Shown: piece after piece, positions 18,186-25,488 of the stretch
Position numbering within the stretch: position 1 is the stretch's first letter
Layout: every line of letters starts with the position of its first letter
DNA from: Betaproteobacteria bacterium
Lineage (GTDB): Bacteria > Pseudomonadota > Gammaproteobacteria > Burkholderiales > Rhodocyclaceae
Direction: 5' to 3'
Length of the DNA stretch: 64,000 bases
Assembly (NCBI GenBank): GCA_020621865.1
Contig: JAHRYW010000003.1
Span: 62,001-126,000 of the forward strand
The notes under the pieces: model-generated
Database searches by the model: none
What the model was told of the DNA's origin: nothing
The model's input: only the letters and a program-made list of their open reading frames with translations
Position numbers and translations under genes: made by a program

Positions 18186-18983
18186 ATGGGCTTTCTCGCC
18201 GACAAGAAAATACTGATCACCGGTCTGCTGTCCAAGCACTCCATCGCTTACGGCATCGCCAAGGCCTGCCACCGTGAGGGTGCCCAACTCGCCTTCACCT
18301 ACCAGAACGAGCGTTTTGAAGATCGCATCAAGAAGTTCGCTGCCGAGTTCGACAGCGACATCACCATTCCGGTCGACGTCGCCAGCGACGAGCAGATCAC
18401 CAACCTGTTCGTCGAACTCGCCAAGCGCTGGGATGGCCTGGACGGGCTGGTGCATTCCATCGCTTTCGCGCCGACCGAAGCGATCGAAGGTGATTTCCTG
18501 AACGGCATCACCCGCGACGCCTTCCGCATCGCCCACGAAATTTCGTCGTACAGCTACCCGGCACTGGTCAAGGCCGCCCGGCCGATGATGCAGGGCCGCA
18601 AGAGCGCCGCCCTCGCCCTCTCCTACCTGGGCGCCGAGCGCACCATGCCGAACTACAATACCATGGGCCTGGCCAAGGCCAGCCTTGAGGCGGCCACCCG
18701 CTACCTGGCCTTCTGCCTCGGCCCCGAAGGTATCCGCGCCAACGCCATCTCGGCCGGTCCGATCAAGACCCTGGCTGCTTCCGGCATCGGCAACTTCGGC
18801 AAGCTGCTCGCCTATAACTCGCACAATGCCCCGCTGCGCCGCAACGTGACCATCGAAGAAGTCGGCAACGCCGCCGCCTTCATGCTCTCCGACCTGGCCA
18901 GCGGCATCACCGGCGAAATCCTCTACGTCGATGGCGGTATGAACACCACCGCGCTGGGCAACGCCGACCCCCTTCCGGCCTGA
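18186..18983 (+). CDS. fabI: Enoyl-[acyl-carrier-protein] reductase (NADH)
   Basis: 265 residues from ATG 18186 with AAAGGGAGA upstream. Short-chain dehydrogenase fold with the FabI pattern: [30 protein letters not shown], and catalytic Tyr-x6-Lys in NYNTMGLAK. It carries out the last reduction in each cycle of fatty-acid elongation. It is preceded by 89 bases after the ETF-QO stop and followed by a dispersed repeat and a terminator. Confidence 0.96.
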   Translation: MGFLADKKILITGLLSKHSIAYGIAKACHREGAQLAFTYQNERFEDRIKKFAAEFDSDITIPVDVASDEQITNLFVELAKRWDGLDGLVHSIAFAPTEAIEGDFLNGITRDAFRIAHEISSYSYPALVKAARPMMQGRKSAALALSYLGAERTMPNYNTMGLAKASLEAATRYLAFCLGPEGIRANAISAGPIKTLAASGIGNFGKLLAYNSHNAPLRRNVTIEEVGNAAAFMLSDLASGITGEILYVDGGMNTTALGNADPLPA

Positions 18984-18997
18984 GCCTCCACCGGCCA

Positions 18998-19038
18998 AAG
19001 GCTACGGTAAGCCGGAAAAAAAGCCGAAAATCAAAAAA
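18998..19038 (+). repeat. Dispersed GCTACGGT repeat just after fabI
   Basis: AAAGGCTACGGTAAGCCGG, then an A-run, GCCGAAAATCAAAAAAC. Short form, beginning 14 bases after the fabI stop and abutting the terminator hairpin. Confidence 0.8.
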
Positions 19039-19071
19039 CGCCGATCCGGATAAAACCGGTCGGCGTTTTTC
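19038..19071 (+). terminator. Rho-independent terminator of fabI
   Basis: CGCCGATCCGG-ATAAAA-CCGGTCGGCG followed by TTTTT; an imperfect stem of about 10 bp. It lies directly downstream of the repeat copy. Confidence 0.88.
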
Positions 19072-19098
19072 TTTGCACCCTCGTGTGGTGTAGGCAAT

Positions 19099-19126
19099 AA
19101 AAAAGCGGGCCGCAGCCCGCTTTTTC
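19099..19126 (-). terminator. Terminator of ppiD
   Basis: AAAAAGCGGGC-CGCA-GCCCGCTTTTT is a symmetric stem flanked by A and T runs. It lies 17 bases after the ppiD stop and could work in both directions, separating fabI and ppiD. Confidence 0.9.
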
Positions 19127-19142
19127 CATTGTTCGAAGGTGC

Positions 19143-21029
19143 TTACTTGTCCTTCGACTCCAGCGCGGCCTGGTTGATATCAACCTTGTAGCGGCTACGC
19201 AGCGCGGCCAGGTAGAGCTGAACCTCTTCCTGGGCGACCAAGTTACCCAGTTGCTGCAGCATTGCCTTCTTGCGCTCGGCATCCAGCTGTTCGCCGGCAG
19301 TCACCTTGGTCAGCTTGAACAGCGAGTAGCCGTTACCCGGCACTTCGACGCCGGTGTAGGACGGCAGCTTGGTCGTATCCATCCGGAAGACGGCCTGGGC
19401 GGCAGACGGCGGCAGCATGCGCGCCTCAAGGCGAGAAACCGTCTTGGCGGCACCCCAGCTCAGCTTGTCCTCGCCCTTCTTAAGGGCTTCCAGGCGGGCT
19501 TCGCCATCCTTGGCGGCCAGCGCCTGGGCTTCCTTGCGCTTCAGCATGGTTTCGATTGCCGGCTTGACGCTCTCGAAGGGTTGCAGGGCGGTCGGCTTGT
19601 AGTCGACGATGCGTGCTGCGACCAGGGTATTCGTAGCGATTTCGATGGCCTCGGTATTGCGGCGGTTCTTGACTGAATCATCGGCGAACAGCGCGGCCAG
19701 CACCTTGGCGTTGCCGAGCGGGCCATTGGCCGGGTTGGCCTGACGGCCGAGCCAGTCGGACTGCTTGACGGTCAGCTTGAACTTGTCGGCCACCGGCTTG
19801 AGGCTGTCGGCCTGCTCGTAGACCATGTTGCTGAAGGCTTCGGCGGCTTCGGCGAACTTGCGGGCAGCGCCGGTTTTCTTCAGCTCGGCCTCGATCTCGG
19901 CCTTGACGTCGGCCAGCGGCTTTTCCTTGGCGCCATGGATGCCGGTCAGCTTGATGATGTGGAAGCCGAAATCGGATTCGACGACGCCGGAAATCTCGCC
20001 TTCCTTCAGGGCGTAGGTCGTGTCCTCGAAGGGCTTGACCATCATGCCGCGGCCGAAGAAACCGAGATCGCCGCCCTTGGAAGCCGAACCCGGGTCGTCG
20101 GAATTCTTCTTGGCCAGGTCTTCAAAAGCCCCCGGGTTCTTGCGGATTTGCTGGAGCAGTTCCTCGGCCTTGGCTTTCGCCTTGTCCTTGCCGAGCTTTT
20201 CCGAGGCGATCAGGATGTGGCTGGCGCGGCGCTCTTCGGCCTGGCGGAAACGATCCTTGTTGCCGTCGTACCAGGCCTTGACCTCGGCATCGGTAACGGC
20301 CAGCTGGCTGCCGATCGATTCCATCGACAGCACGACGAACTCGGCCTTGGCCTGTTCCGGCGTCTCGAACTGCTTGCTGTTCTCGTCATAGAACTTCTTG
20401 GCAGCGTCGTCGGCGAGCTTGGCCTTGTCGAGATAGCTGTCGGCATTGAGGCGGAATTCGACGATCTCACGCTTTTCGGTCTGCAGCGCCAGCAGGCGGT
20501 CGCCGACCGAACGGGCGACGATGCCGGACTGGCCGACGGCGCCGGCCAGTTGCTGAAGGGTCAGATCCTGGCGCAACTGCGCTTCGAAGCCGGCCGGCGT
20601 CATACCCTGGGCACGCAAGGCGGCCTCGTAGCGTTCGGTGGAGAATTTGCCATCGACCTTGAAGGCGTCGATCGAAGCGATGGTCTGGCGCACCGCCTCG
20701 TCGCTGGCGAACATGCGCTGCTTGCCGGCTTCGACCAGCAGCAGGCGCTGGTTGATCATGTCGTCGATGATCGCCTTGCGGGCTTCCGGCTGGTCGAGCA
20801 TCTTCGGATCGAACTTGTCGCCGAGCTGGGCGCGCAGGCGGTCCTGCTGCTCACGCAGATTCTGCTGGAACTGCTGCTGGGTGATCTTGACGTCACCGAT
20901 GGAGGCGACATCGCTTCCGGCACCGGAGTTGCGCATATAGGAGTCGACACCGAAGAAAGCGAAGGGCAGTGTGATCAGCGCGAGAAAGACCTGGACGATT
21001 CTTTTGTTGTTGCGGACTGCGTCGAACAT
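19143..21029 (-). CDS. ppiD: Periplasmic folding chaperone, SurA-N/parvulin PPIase (PpiD)
   Basis: 628 residues. A short cytoplasmic N-terminus (MFDAVRNNKRIVQVF) is followed by one membrane anchor (LALITLPFAFFGV) and a SurA-like chaperone domain (TQQQFQQNLREQQDRLRAQ). A parvulin PPIase domain lies around residues 265-360 (RASHILIA...FEDLAKKNSDDPGSA...GDLGFFGRG). It is anchored in the inner membrane near the Sec translocon and helps fold outer-membrane and periplasmic proteins. Single gene with its own terminator. Confidence 0.93.
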   Translation of the reverse strand: MFDAVRNNKRIVQVFLALITLPFAFFGVDSYMRNSGAGSDVASIGDVKITQQQFQQNLREQQDRLRAQLGDKFDPKMLDQPEARKAIIDDMINQRLLLVEAGKQRMFASDEAVRQTIASIDAFKVDGKFSTERYEAALRAQGMTPAGFEAQLRQDLTLQQLAGAVGQSGIVARSVGDRLLALQTEKREIVEFRLNADSYLDKAKLADDAAKKFYDENSKQFETPEQAKAEFVVLSMESIGSQLAVTDAEVKAWYDGNKDRFRQAEERRASHILIASEKLGKDKAKAKAEELLQQIRKNPGAFEDLAKKNSDDPGSASKGGDLGFFGRGMMVKPFEDTTYALKEGEISGVVESDFGFHIIKLTGIHGAKEKPLADVKAEIEAELKKTGAARKFAEAAEAFSNMVYEQADSLKPVADKFKLTVKQSDWLGRQANPANGPLGNAKVLAALFADDSVKNRRNTEAIEIATNTLVAARIVDYKPTALQPFESVKPAIETMLKRKEAQALAAKDGEARLEALKKGEDKLSWGAAKTVSRLEARMLPPSAAQAVFRMDTTKLPSYTGVEVPGNGYSLFKLTKVTAGEQLDAERKKAMLQQLGNLVAQEEVQLYLAALRSRYKVDINQAALESKDK

Positions 21030-21121
21030 GAGCAGAAAAATCCTTGAATGCGTTCAAAAAGGCGGATGTAGCTCGCCAAAAAGGGGCAATGATACCGTAG
21101 TTTGATGCTCGCCAATTTGAT

Positions 21122-22543
21122 TTAGGGCGCGGCGAAAATGATGCCCAAGCGGCGCACGGCGTCCTCGATTTCCGGCGTGTGCGGATTGCCGCAATTCAGG
21201 CGCAGGCAGTTGCGGTACATGCCGCTCGGCGAAAACAGTTCGCCCGGTACGTAGGCGACGTTTTCGCCAATCGCCCGGTCGTAGAGGCGGATCGTATCGA
21301 TCGATTCCGGCAATTCGACCCACAGCACATAGCCGGCCTGCGGCTGGGTGATCCGCGTCGCCGCCGGAAAATGCCGGGCGATAGCCTGGCGCATGGCCTC
21401 GACCTGCTGCCCGTAGGCCCGGCGCAGGCCGCGCAGGTGACGCTCGTAGGCCCCCAATTCCAAGTATTCGGCCAGCACGTGCTGGGTGATCGGATTGGTC
21501 GCGCCACTGGTCAGCGTTTTTTGCAGGGCGATGGCCGAACGATAGCGCCCGGCCGCGACAAAGCCGATGCGCAGCGACGGCGTCAGACTCTTCGAAAACG
21601 AGGCGCAGAGCATGACATTGCCGGTCTGGTCAAAAGCTTTGATCGGCCACGGGCGCTCGTTGCCGAGATGCAGGTCGCCGTAGATGTCGTCCTCGATCAC
21701 GGCGATGCCGCGAGCGGCGGTCAAGCTGGCCAGTTGGCGTTTTCGGTCGTCGGGCATCACGCAACCCAGCGGATTGCTGCCATTCGAGACGATCAGGCAG
21801 GCGGCAATGCCCCCCTGGCGACTGGCCAACTCCAGCGCCTCGACCGACATCCCGGTGCGCGGATCGGTTGGGATCTCCAGCGCCTTCAGCCCCAGCGTTT
21901 CCAGCAATTGGAGCATCAAATAATAGGCCGGCGACTCGACGGCGACGGTATCGCCGGGCTTGGTCACGGCGCGCAGGCAGAGGCCAAGCGCCTCGGTACA
22001 GGAATTGGTGATCACGAATTCGTCCGCCGTCAGCGGCCCGCCCCAGGCCAGCGAACGCCGGACCAACTGGCGGACCAGGGCCGGTTCGTTGATATCGACG
22101 TGGCTGCCGCTGGCCAGCAAGGCCGGGTGGCGGCGGGCGACGCCGGCGTAAAGGCGGTGCAAGGCGGCCAGCGGCAGCAGTTCGGAGGCTGGCAGCGCGG
22201 CGGCCAGCGGCGCGACGCCCGGGCGCATCCCGGCCTGCAGTACGCGGACCAGGCGCTGCGAGATATCGACCGGCATCGGCGCTTCCGGCGTCGGCCGGGC
22301 CAGCGGCTCGGCATGTCTTGCCGCAGCATGTCGAACGAAGAACCCGGACTGCGGCCGGGCCTCGACCAGCCCCCTGTCCTCCAGTTGGCGCAGGGCCTGG
22401 ACCACGGTCGACACCGACAGCCGCCGCTCTTTGGCCAGACGACGCACCGACGGCAGGCGATCGCCATGGCCGAGCACGCCGCCGGCAATCATCCCGGCCA
22501 GCTCGCCGGCCAGTTTTTCGTAACGCAGGAGTTCTTCGTTCAT
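21122..22543 (-). CDS. MocR-family transcriptional regulator (GntR HTH + aminotransferase fold)
   Basis: 473 residues. The N-terminal GntR-type winged helix (GHGDRLPSVRRLAKERRLSVSTVVQALRQLEDRGLVEARP) is followed by a fold-type I aminotransferase domain with the PLP lysine in CASFSKSLTPSLRIGF. MocR regulators sense PLP or amino-group compounds and often control one divergent gene. Here the divergent neighbour is the DUF2917 gene, and the shared upstream region holds a set of ATACAG/CTGTAT half-sites. Target unknown. Confidence 0.92.
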   Translation of the reverse strand: MNEELLRYEKLAGELAGMIAGGVLGHGDRLPSVRRLAKERRLSVSTVVQALRQLEDRGLVEARPQSGFFVRHAAARHAEPLARPTPEAPMPVDISQRLVRVLQAGMRPGVAPLAAALPASELLPLAALHRLYAGVARRHPALLASGSHVDINEPALVRQLVRRSLAWGGPLTADEFVITNSCTEALGLCLRAVTKPGDTVAVESPAYYLMLQLLETLGLKALEIPTDPRTGMSVEALELASRQGGIAACLIVSNGSNPLGCVMPDDRKRQLASLTAARGIAVIEDDIYGDLHLGNERPWPIKAFDQTGNVMLCASFSKSLTPSLRIGFVAAGRYRSAIALQKTLTSGATNPITQHVLAEYLELGAYERHLRGLRRAYGQQVEAMRQAIARHFPAATRITQPQAGYVLWVELPESIDTIRLYDRAIGENVAYVPGELFSPSGMYRNCLRLNCGNPHTPEIEDAVRRLGIIFAAP

Positions 22544-22554
22544 GGCCTACCGAT

Positions 22555-22606
22555 ACAGATCATCTGTCTAACGACCAATACAGTTGCCAAAAATACAAAC
22601 TGTATT
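22555..22606. promoter_or_regulatory. Probable MocR operator region
   Basis: Two inverted repeats sit between the divergent genes: ACAGAT-C-ATCTGT (22555-22567) and AATACAGTT (22577-22585) paired with AACTGTATT (22598-22606). A further half-site, GACTGTATC, lies near 22629. All share the ACTGTAT/ATACAGT core. MocR proteins bind such spaced half-sites. The regulator assignment is inferred from position. Confidence 0.6.
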
Positions 22607-22687
22607 GATCACAATTTAACTTCATTGAGACTGTATCACCGAATGCCGCCGGCCTACACTGCCTCCATGACCAATACGGAGCGCAGC

Positions 22688-23029
22688 ATGAAAATCGATC
22701 TCGGTTCTGGCGAACTCTGCCTGCGCCACGGCGTACCGCTCCGCCTCGTCGGGGCGGCGGGCCTGTGCATCGATTGCCAGGGTGGGAAGATCTGGATCAC
22801 CGAGGCCGGCGAAGCGGCCGATATTTTCCTGATGGCAGGCGACAGCTACCGGATCGCGGGCCAGGGCCTGGCCCTGATCGAAAGCATCGGCGACGGCCGG
22901 GTGCGCCTGGCAATGGCGCGGCCAAACGGTGGCTGGCTGGCCAAATTGGTCCGGCCGAAAAATACTGCCGGCGCGCTGGTGCTCAGTCGAACAGGCCGGG
23001 CTGCATCGGCACCAGGTTTTCCTGCTTGA
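22688..23029 (+). CDS. DUF2917 family protein
   Basis: 113 residues from ATG 22688, chosen because CGGAG stands 6 bases before it; an ATG 7 codons earlier is possible. The N-terminal 75 residues (LGSGELCLRHGVPLRLVG, GKIWITEAGEAADIFLMAGD) match the DUF2917 pattern, a small cupin-like beta domain of unknown function. The tail (about 40 residues) is less conserved-looking, and its last 47 bases overlap the 3' end of the opposite-strand SOS-linked gene. Confidence 0.8.
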   Translation: MKIDLGSGELCLRHGVPLRLVGAAGLCIDCQGGKIWITEAGEAADIFLMAGDSYRIAGQGLALIESIGDGRVRLAMARPNGGWLAKLVRPKNTAGALVLSRTGRAASAPGFPA

Positions 23030-23195
23030 CGGTCAGGCGGACCGGCAGGCCCTGGCGGCCGATGGCTTCGACCACCATGCGCCCGCCCGAGGCTTCGGCG
23101 ATGACCCGGACGTTGCGGGCGTTCTTGCTGCTCCGTCCGCGATAGGCAGCAACGGTACCAGCATTGGGCAGCCAGTGGGCTTTGGCGCGAGTCAT
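22983..23195 (-). CDS. Small SOS-box-linked protein with C-terminal clamp-binding-like motif
   Basis: 70 residues from ATG 23193-23195, preceded by GGGAG. Basic N-terminal half (MTRAKAHWLPNAGTVAAYRG, SSKNARNVRV), then a beta-rich part, ending MQPGLFD. QPGLF fits the QxxLF sliding-clamp-binding pentapeptide at the extreme C-terminus. A perfect LexA box lies 64 bases upstream. I do not recognise the family. The sequence directly shows a short gene with a good ribosome binding site and SOS operator; clamp binding is an inference. Confidence 0.7.
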   Translation of the reverse strand: MTRAKAHWLPNAGTVAAYRGRSSKNARNVRVIAEASGGRMVVEAIGRQGLPVRLTVKQENLVPMQPGLFD

Positions 23196-23258
23196 GGTGG
23201 CTTGCTCCCGGTGTTTTCGACGCAGCAAGGCTAACTCCGATCAAACGAAAATCGAATA

Positions 23259-23274
23259 CTGTACATCCGTACAG
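23259..23274. promoter_or_regulatory. LexA (SOS) box between two divergent small genes
   Basis: CTGTACATCCGTACAG fits CTGT-N8-ACAG and lies within a longer perfect palindrome, AATACTGTAC-ATCC-GTACAGTATT (23255-23278). It could control the 70-residue gene on the minus strand (64 bases away), the 53-residue gene on the plus strand (80 bases away), or both. Confidence 0.9.
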
Positions 23275-23353
23275 TATTCGGTTATTGTTCGCCCATCGCC
23301 AGATAACTGGCTATCCATACAGTAATCAACCACCATCACCGGAGGTCATCACC

Positions 23354-23515
23354 ATGGAACGCATTCAAAAGCTTTTCGAACTGCTGGCCGGCATTTCCGC
23401 CGAAGAAGACGCTCGCCTGGCTCGCGCCAAGGCCATCTTCGAGGCCCCCTCACCCGACGTCGCCGCCCTGCAGATTCCCGCCTGCTGGCGCCGCAAGCAA
23501 CGCATCGGCCAATGA
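23354..23515 (+). CDS. 53-residue hypothetical protein
   Basis: Start ATG preceded by GGAGG about 9 bases away. MERIQKLFELLAGISAEEDARL then a helix-rich stretch, ending WRRKQRIGQ. It is charged, without signal peptide or membrane segment, and I do not recognise it. It is divergent from the SOS-linked 70-residue gene and may share the LexA box. It is followed at once by a terminator hairpin. Confidence 0.65.
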   Translation: MERIQKLFELLAGISAEEDARLARAKAIFEAPSPDVAALQIPACWRRKQRIGQ

Positions 23516-23518
23516 AAA

Positions 23519-23538
23519 AAGGCGGCCGAAGCCGCCTT
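23519..23538. terminator. Bidirectional terminator between the 53-residue gene and the rhodanese gene
   Basis: AAGGCGGC-CGAA-GCCGCCTT, a perfect 8-bp stem with a CGAA loop. On the minus strand it runs into a T tract, so it mainly ends the rhodanese gene transcript. Confidence 0.85.
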
Positions 23539-23561
23539 GTCTTGCCATTGTGGCGTAGCGC

Positions 23562-24128
23562 TCAGAACTCATCCTTGACGACAGGGAAGCCAAGCGCATC
23601 CCAGTCGAGCATGCCGCCACGGTAGTAATAAATCCGCTCGGCCGGGAAGCCGTCACGGACCATCGCATTGATCGCCGTCGGACTCTGCGGGCAGACCGGG
23701 CCATTGCAGAAGGCGTAGACCTTCTTCGCCTTGCTGCAATCCCACTTGCCGGCATTCTTGGCGCAGCCGAATTCGTCCAGGCGACCGGCGACCAGCGTGT
23801 AGGGAATGTGATAGGAGTTGGGGATGGTGCCCTTGATGCGGTCGTCCGGCTCGCGCATGTCGACGATCATCGCCTCCTTGTCGTTCATCGCGTGCAGCAT
23901 CTCGATCTCGGTCACCGGATGAATGCCGGGCACCGGAATCAGTGGTTGCAGCCAGCCCTTGTTCTTGGCGCAGGGCGTCATCGTGCGGGTGATCACGAAG
24001 GGGCCGTTCTTGGTCTGGACGACAAACTGCTTGTCCTCGCCGATGATGCGCAACAACTCCTTCTCCTCGGCCTGCGTGCCCATGGCCAGGCTGGCCAGAG
24101 CGGCGGCCAGCAAAAACTTCGTCAACAT
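23562..24128 (-). CDS. Periplasmic rhodanese-domain protein
   Basis: 188 residues with a signal peptide (MLTKFLLAAALASLAMGTQA). The second half is a rhodanese domain: MIVDMREPDDRIKGTIPNSYHIPY, and an active-site-like loop FCNGPVCPQSPTA with a possible catalytic Cys. Extra Cys residues (TPCAKNKG, FGCAKNAGKWDC) could form disulfides. It probably handles sulfane sulfur or a redox role in the periplasm; substrate unknown. It is preceded by a relatively AT-rich promoter region (24129-24230). Confidence 0.85.
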   Translation of the reverse strand: MLTKFLLAAALASLAMGTQAEEKELLRIIGEDKQFVVQTKNGPFVITRTMTPCAKNKGWLQPLIPVPGIHPVTEIEMLHAMNDKEAMIVDMREPDDRIKGTIPNSYHIPYTLVAGRLDEFGCAKNAGKWDCSKAKKVYAFCNGPVCPQSPTAINAMVRDGFPAERIYYYRGGMLDWDALGFPVVKDEF

Positions 24129-24250
24129 GAATTTCCTCCTCTATTGTTATCAATGATTCGACGCAATTAAATAAGCGTCTGTTTATATATTAATTTGATG
24201 ATATTGTTTTTGGCAACTTGCATTCGGGCAAGCCTTTCGATCAGGCCATG

Positions 24251-24369
24251 ATTTCAATTTTTGGCCTTTTTTGCCGCTGACCGCGCCCCGCAGGAATCCA
24301 CAGCGACGAGCCAGCTTTGCTGGCCGTCTTGCTGTGCAGGGACCTCATCAGTACCCTTGGGGTATAGGA
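24251..24369 (-). repeat. Dispersed repeat, expanded long form with nested hairpin
   Basis: Read on the minus strand: CCTATACCCCAAGGGTAC, then about 20 bases, a hairpin, GATTCCTGCGGGGCGCGGTC, AGCGGC with an A-run, and GGCCAAAAATTGAAAT. The ends match the long form seen in nrdA and nrdD. The middle holds an inserted imperfect hairpin (24300-24337) with arms CACAGC/GCTGTG, GACG/CGTC and CCAGC/GCTGG around an AAA loop. It lies between the rhodanese and macrodomain genes. Confidence 0.8.
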
Positions 24370-24394
24370 TTGCGAAAATACCGAGGCCTGCACC

Positions 24395-24952
24395 GTGCAT
24401 ACTCCCCTGCTCCACTACCTCGACCACCGCATCGCTCTCTATGTCGGCGATCTGACCGATCACGCCGTCGATGCCATCGTCAATGCCGCTAACAGCAGCC
24501 TGTATGGCGGCGGCGGGGTCGATGGCGCCATCCATCGCCGTGGCGGCCCGGCCATTCTCGATGCCTGCCGCGCCATCCGCAGCAGCTTGTGGCCCGACGG
24601 CCTGCCGGTCGGCCAGGTGGCGATCACTGTCGGTGGCGAACTCCCGGCCCGCCACGTCATCCATACCGTCGGACCGATCTGGGGCCGGCACGGCGGCGCC
24701 GAAGCCAGACTGCTTGCCGACTGCTACCGCAACGCCATCGAACTGGCAGCCAGTCTCGGCCTCAAAAGTATCGCCTTCCCCGCCATCTCGACCGGCGTCT
24801 ACGGCTACCCGCCGGCAGAAGCGGCGGTCGTCGTGTCGCGGACACTGGCTGCAGTGATGCGCGAACAGCCCGGCATCACCCAACTCAGGCTGGTTTTTTT
24901 CGATGCCCGGCAATTCGACATCTTTGTCGCCCACCAGCAATTTAGCGACTGA
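24395..24952 (+). CDS. Macrodomain protein (O-acetyl-ADP-ribose deacetylase type)
   Basis: 185 residues from a GTG start. It has the macrodomain core: GDLTDHAVDAIVNAANSSL, YGGGGVDGAIHRRGG, HTVGPIWG and ISTGVYGYP, in the order seen in the YmdB/MacroD group. These bind ADP-ribose and hydrolyse O-acetyl-ADP-ribose or ADP-ribosyl-protein bonds in the cytoplasm. The gene stands alone, 107 bases before the CZB gene and about 2.3 kb from the start of a TIR-domain gene. Confidence 0.93.
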   Translation: MHTPLLHYLDHRIALYVGDLTDHAVDAIVNAANSSLYGGGGVDGAIHRRGGPAILDACRAIRSSLWPDGLPVGQVAITVGGELPARHVIHTVGPIWGRHGGAEARLLADCYRNAIELAASLGLKSIAFPAISTGVYGYPPAEAAVVVSRTLAAVMREQPGITQLRLVFFDARQFDIFVAHQQFSD

Positions 24953-25059
24953 TCCGCTCGGCAACCCCTTGCCGATAAGCGCTCCTGCGGCATAATTCAG
25001 CCTGCGGCGAGAAGCGGCAATCAAGCCGCCCGCCATCAACCACCCGGAGAAACCAGCCC

Positions 25060-25392
25060 ATGAAGCGTATCGATATCGATGGCGCCATACGCTTGCACAC
25101 CCTCTGGCGACGCCAGTTCATGAACGCGTTCGCCGGCGGCGACTATGCCGACATGCCCCTCTCGGAGCATCGCGGCTGCACCCTGGCCGAGGCTCTGGCC
25201 AAGGTCGAGGGCGCCGACATCCAGCAACTCGTCGCCATCCATGAGCGCTTCCACGCCATCGCCAACGACATCATCGATCTCAGCAACAACGGCCTCGGCG
25301 ACTCGGCCGACCTGCTGCTGCCCGAACTCAACGAGGCCTCGCACCTGCTGGTCGGGCAACTCGACAAGCTGCGCGAACAGCGCGACACCTGA
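25060..25392 (+). CDS. Stand-alone CZB zinc-binding domain protein
   Basis: 110 residues. The pattern IRLHTLWRRQF, HRGCTLAEAL, IHERFHAIANDIIDL matches the CZB domain (His, Cys, His, His ligands) seen at the end of chemoreceptors and diguanylate cyclases, but nothing else is attached. It probably binds zinc and may report to another signalling protein; function unknown. Ribosome binding site CGGAGAAA lies before the ATG. It is followed by a dispersed repeat and a strong terminator. Confidence 0.75.
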   Translation: MKRIDIDGAIRLHTLWRRQFMNAFAGGDYADMPLSEHRGCTLAEALAKVEGADIQQLVAIHERFHAIANDIIDLSNNGLGDSADLLLPELNEASHLLVGQLDKLREQRDT

Positions 25393-25405
25393 AGGCCAGC
25401 CGACC

Positions 25406-25447
25406 AAATGCTACGGTCGGCCGGAAAAATTGCCCAAAAACGAAAAT
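25406..25447 (+). repeat. Dispersed GCTACGGT repeat after the CZB gene
   Basis: AAATGCTACGGTCGGCCGG, A-run, TTGCCCAAAAACGAAAATGG. Near-consensus short form, starting 13 bases after a stop codon and running into the terminator hairpin. Confidence 0.88.
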
Positions 25448-25474
25448 GGCGCGGAACAAATCCGCGCCATTTTC
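25442..25474. terminator. Bidirectional terminator between the CZB and TIR genes
   Basis: GAAAATGGCGCGGA-ACAAA-TCCGCGCCATTTTC is a perfect 14-bp stem with A/T-rich outer ends, between convergent genes. Confidence 0.92.
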
Positions 25475-25488
25475 GTTTCCCCGCCCGC

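Noticed and set aside
22930-22975. GGCCAAATTGG...CGGCCGAAAAATA in the DUF2917 gene resembling the repeat
   Set aside because: Lacks the GCTACGGT core in either orientation; similarity limited to short A-rich and GGCC runs.
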